Assembly: GCA_023441145.1 (NCBI GenBank) | Contig: JAEZQN010000415.1 | Coordinates: 1-8,024, forward strand | Reading direction: 5' to 3' | DNA from: Bacillota bacterium | GTDB taxonomy: Bacteria > Bacillota > Clostridia > Lachnospirales > Lachnospiraceae | Length of the DNA: 8,024 bases | Shown: piece by piece, positions 6,750-8,024 of the stretch | Numbering within the stretch: position 1 is the stretch's first letter | Layout of the letters: every line of letters begins with the position of its first letter | Position numbers and translations under genes: made by a program | The notes under the pieces: model-generated | Seen by the model: only the letters and a program-made list of their open reading frames with translations | Database searches by the model: none | What the model was told of the DNA's origin: nothing

Positions 6750-7907
6750 ATGAGAAAAGAAATGAAAAAATTAGTAGCATTATTAAGTTTGGTGGTATTT
6801 ACAATTACCTGTGTTGTAGGTTGTAAAGACTCCACAAGTAGTTCTAAGGACAGCGATTCTAATAAACCTGCCACAGCTACTCCTACGCAAACCACTGCTT
6901 CTACAAAAACTCCAACAATGTCAAGTTCAGATATTGTAGTGAAAGCAGCAAAGGATGGCAAGGTAGGAAACTGGGGCCTTGGAAATGAGTATGAGGTGCA
7001 AGCATTGTTAGCTAAGAATGGTCAAGATATCAAATATCTTAGTCAAGCCTTCGATATGGATGGTTTTGATGATGACTCTATTACCTTAGCCTCTGCCATG
7101 ACATATAACGAACTTGGCCTTGTAGTGAATGATTATGATGGTGGTTATGGCTACGGGGACAAGGTAGGTATCATTGATATGAATAAAGAAGGCGTGGCAA
7201 TGCTTGAGGATAATATCTTTTGTACTAAGGCATTTGCTAAGGAGAATCCTAATACTGTAAAGGCTTTCTTGTATGCCTCCTTAAAAGGATGGAAGTATGC
7301 TTGTGAAAATCCAAAGGAAGCAGCAGAAATTGTATACAAATATGGCTCCTCTGTATCCGCAGATCATCAAGCATATATGGCTTCTGAAGTGAAAAAGTTA
7401 GTTGAGACAGATGTGAATGGTAACGTGGTATCTGATATTGGGAAAATGGATGAAAAAGCGATGCAGCAGACTCTTGATTTAGCAAAACAGTATATTAAGC
7501 TAGATGATGCAACAGCAGCAGATAAATTAAAGGCCATTACCCTAGATGATATTCGAGATGCCTCCTTTATTACGGATGCATTAGCTTCTTCTGACGGTAA
7601 GTTTGCTGTTGAAAAGAAGGATGTCTCCATACAGCTAAAATGGTTACCACAGGCTCAGTTTATGGGCTACTATGTAGCAAAAGACAAAGGATATTATGAC
7701 GAAGTTGGTCTCAATGTAGATATTGTGTCTGGCGGTGGTGACATCAGTGAGACTACAGCAGTTAATAATGGAACCGTTGATTTTGGTGTGACATGGGTTT
7801 CCAATTTAATCTCTGCTAATGCAGGTGGTATGAGTTTGCTTGAAATTGCTCAAGTATATCAGAGATCTGGTCTGGTTCTTGTTTATAAATATGACAACTT
7901 TAAATAA
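6750..7907 (+). CDS. THI5/NMT1-like substrate-binding lipoprotein with circularly permuted domain order
   Basis: The solute-binding subunit of the importer, 385 aa, with AAGGAGG 7 nt before ATG. Residues 1-24 are a lipoprotein signal peptide and the lipobox ends VVGC with Cys25 as lipid anchor; a Ser/Thr-rich linker runs to about 60. Residues ~61-287 (VGNWGLGNEYE, SAMTYNEL, EGVAMLEDNIF, ASLKGWKYACENP) match the part of THI5-like proteins that normally follows the first ~95 residues of the mature protein. Residues ~290-385 (VSIQLKWLPQAQFMGYYVAKDKGYY, DFGVTW, YQRSGLVLVYK) match what is normally the beginning of the mature protein. The order is therefore swapped, joined by a short linker near 280-290 (ALASSDGKFAVEKKD). 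No key segment seems missing, so this is probably a working permuted protein and not a fragment. Relatives bind pyrimidine precursors (ThiY) or riboflavin (RibY); a pyrimidine-type ligand is inferred. Confidence 0.88.
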   Translation: MRKEMKKLVALLSLVVFTITCVVGCKDSTSSSKDSDSNKPATATPTQTTASTKTPTMSSSDIVVKAAKDGKVGNWGLGNEYEVQALLAKNGQDIKYLSQAFDMDGFDDDSITLASAMTYNELGLVVNDYDGGYGYGDKVGIIDMNKEGVAMLEDNIFCTKAFAKENPNTVKAFLYASLKGWKYACENPKEAAEIVYKYGSSVSADHQAYMASEVKKLVETDVNGNVVSDIGKMDEKAMQQTLDLAKQYIKLDDATAADKLKAITLDDIRDASFITDALASSDGKFAVEKKDVSIQLKWLPQAQFMGYYVAKDKGYYDEVGLNVDIVSGGGDISETTAVNNGTVDFGVTWVSNLISANAGGMSLLEIAQVYQRSGLVLVYKYDNFK

Positions 7908-7921
7908 GGAATAAATGGTTT

Positions 7922-7980
7922 GGCACCAGGCATCTTATGTGAAGTATCCTTAAGCTTATTTACATAAGGTTGCCTGTGCC
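7922..7980 (+). promoter_or_regulatory. Long imperfect hairpin between binding-protein gene and next enzyme gene
   Basis: The arms 7922-7943 and 7959-7980 form 5 bp, a bulged C (7927), 5 bp, a small internal loop and then 10 bp including one G-U. The loop is 15 nt. The 3' side is TTATAGG with no T-run, so intrinsic termination is unlikely. A processing or mRNA-protecting hairpin that raises binding-protein message relative to downstream genes is more plausible. It lies wholly between the stop at 7907 and the ribosome binding site at 7991. Confidence 0.6.
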
Positions 7981-8001
7981 TTATAGGAATGGAGGATGAA
8001 T

Positions 8002-8024
8002 ATGGACTTACTAATTAAGAATGG
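8002..8024 (+). CDS. Start of a probable dihydropyrimidinase/hydantoinase-family amidohydrolase (3'-truncated by window)
   Basis: Only MDLLIKN and two bases of a likely Gly codon are visible. A start of the form M-x-L-(L/I)-I-K-N-G is typical of cyclic amidohydrolases (dihydropyrimidinase, D-hydantoinase, allantoinase), which open cyclic amide rings using a binuclear metal site. GGAGG at 7991-7995 is 6 nt before ATG 8002; the in-frame ATG at 7996 touches the ribosome binding site and is less likely. Its position right after a THI5-like importer and in the same cluster as a possible β-alanine aminotransferase supports the reading, but seven residues cannot prove it; other amidohydrolases share this N-terminus. 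Confidence 0.5.

Noticed and set aside
1..8024. CRISPR arrays, insertion sequences, tRNA or rRNA genes, phage or defence genes
   Set aside because: No spaced direct repeats, transposase motifs or recognisable structural RNA were seen, and nearly all sequence is accounted for by metabolic and transport genes.

Overview
This is a low-GC window with strong AGGAGG-type ribosome binding sites, σA-type promoter boxes and compact, overlapping genes. It looks like a Gram-positive anaerobe of the class Clostridia, probably Lachnospiraceae-like; that placement rests on gene style and content and is tentative.

Layout. Positions 2-169 hold the 3' end of a gene with a rhodanese C-terminus, probably a CoA-disulfide-reductase-type flavoprotein. 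It converges on a PucR-family regulator (239-1411, minus strand), and the two share a bidirectional terminator (184-236). A 254-bp divergent regulatory region (1412-1665) carries a near-ideal minus-strand promoter for the regulator, a hairpin at the predicted 5' end of its transcript, a palindrome and a plus-strand -10 box. A plus-strand cluster follows: a class III aminotransferase (1666-2994), an iron-type alcohol dehydrogenase (3013-4173), an internal hairpin (4178-4226), and an ABC importer of the NitT/TauT/THI5 type consisting of an ATPase (4256-5056), two different permeases (5053-5865 and 5862-6701) and a lipoprotein binding protein (6750-7907). A second hairpin (7922-7980) precedes the first codons of a gene starting MDLLIKN, which resembles the N-terminus of dihydropyrimidinases/hydantoinases.

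How the genes may work together (inference). The importer would bring in a pyrimidine or related heterocycle and a dihydropyrimidinase just past the right edge would open the reduced ring. The aminotransferase would convert the β-alanine product to malonic semialdehyde, and the alcohol dehydrogenase would reduce that to 3-hydroxypropionate, disposing of electrons. PucR would be the local regulator. A taurine -> sulfoacetaldehyde -> isethionate route uses analogous enzymes and is the main alternative.

The most striking observation is the binding protein. Its two family segments occur in the opposite order to that expected: the segment normally at the start of the mature THI5-like protein (about residues 290-385 here) sits at the C-terminus, after the segment that normally follows it (about residues 61-287). 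The signal peptide and lipobox remain at the N-terminus. This reads as a natural circular permutation of a solute-binding protein.
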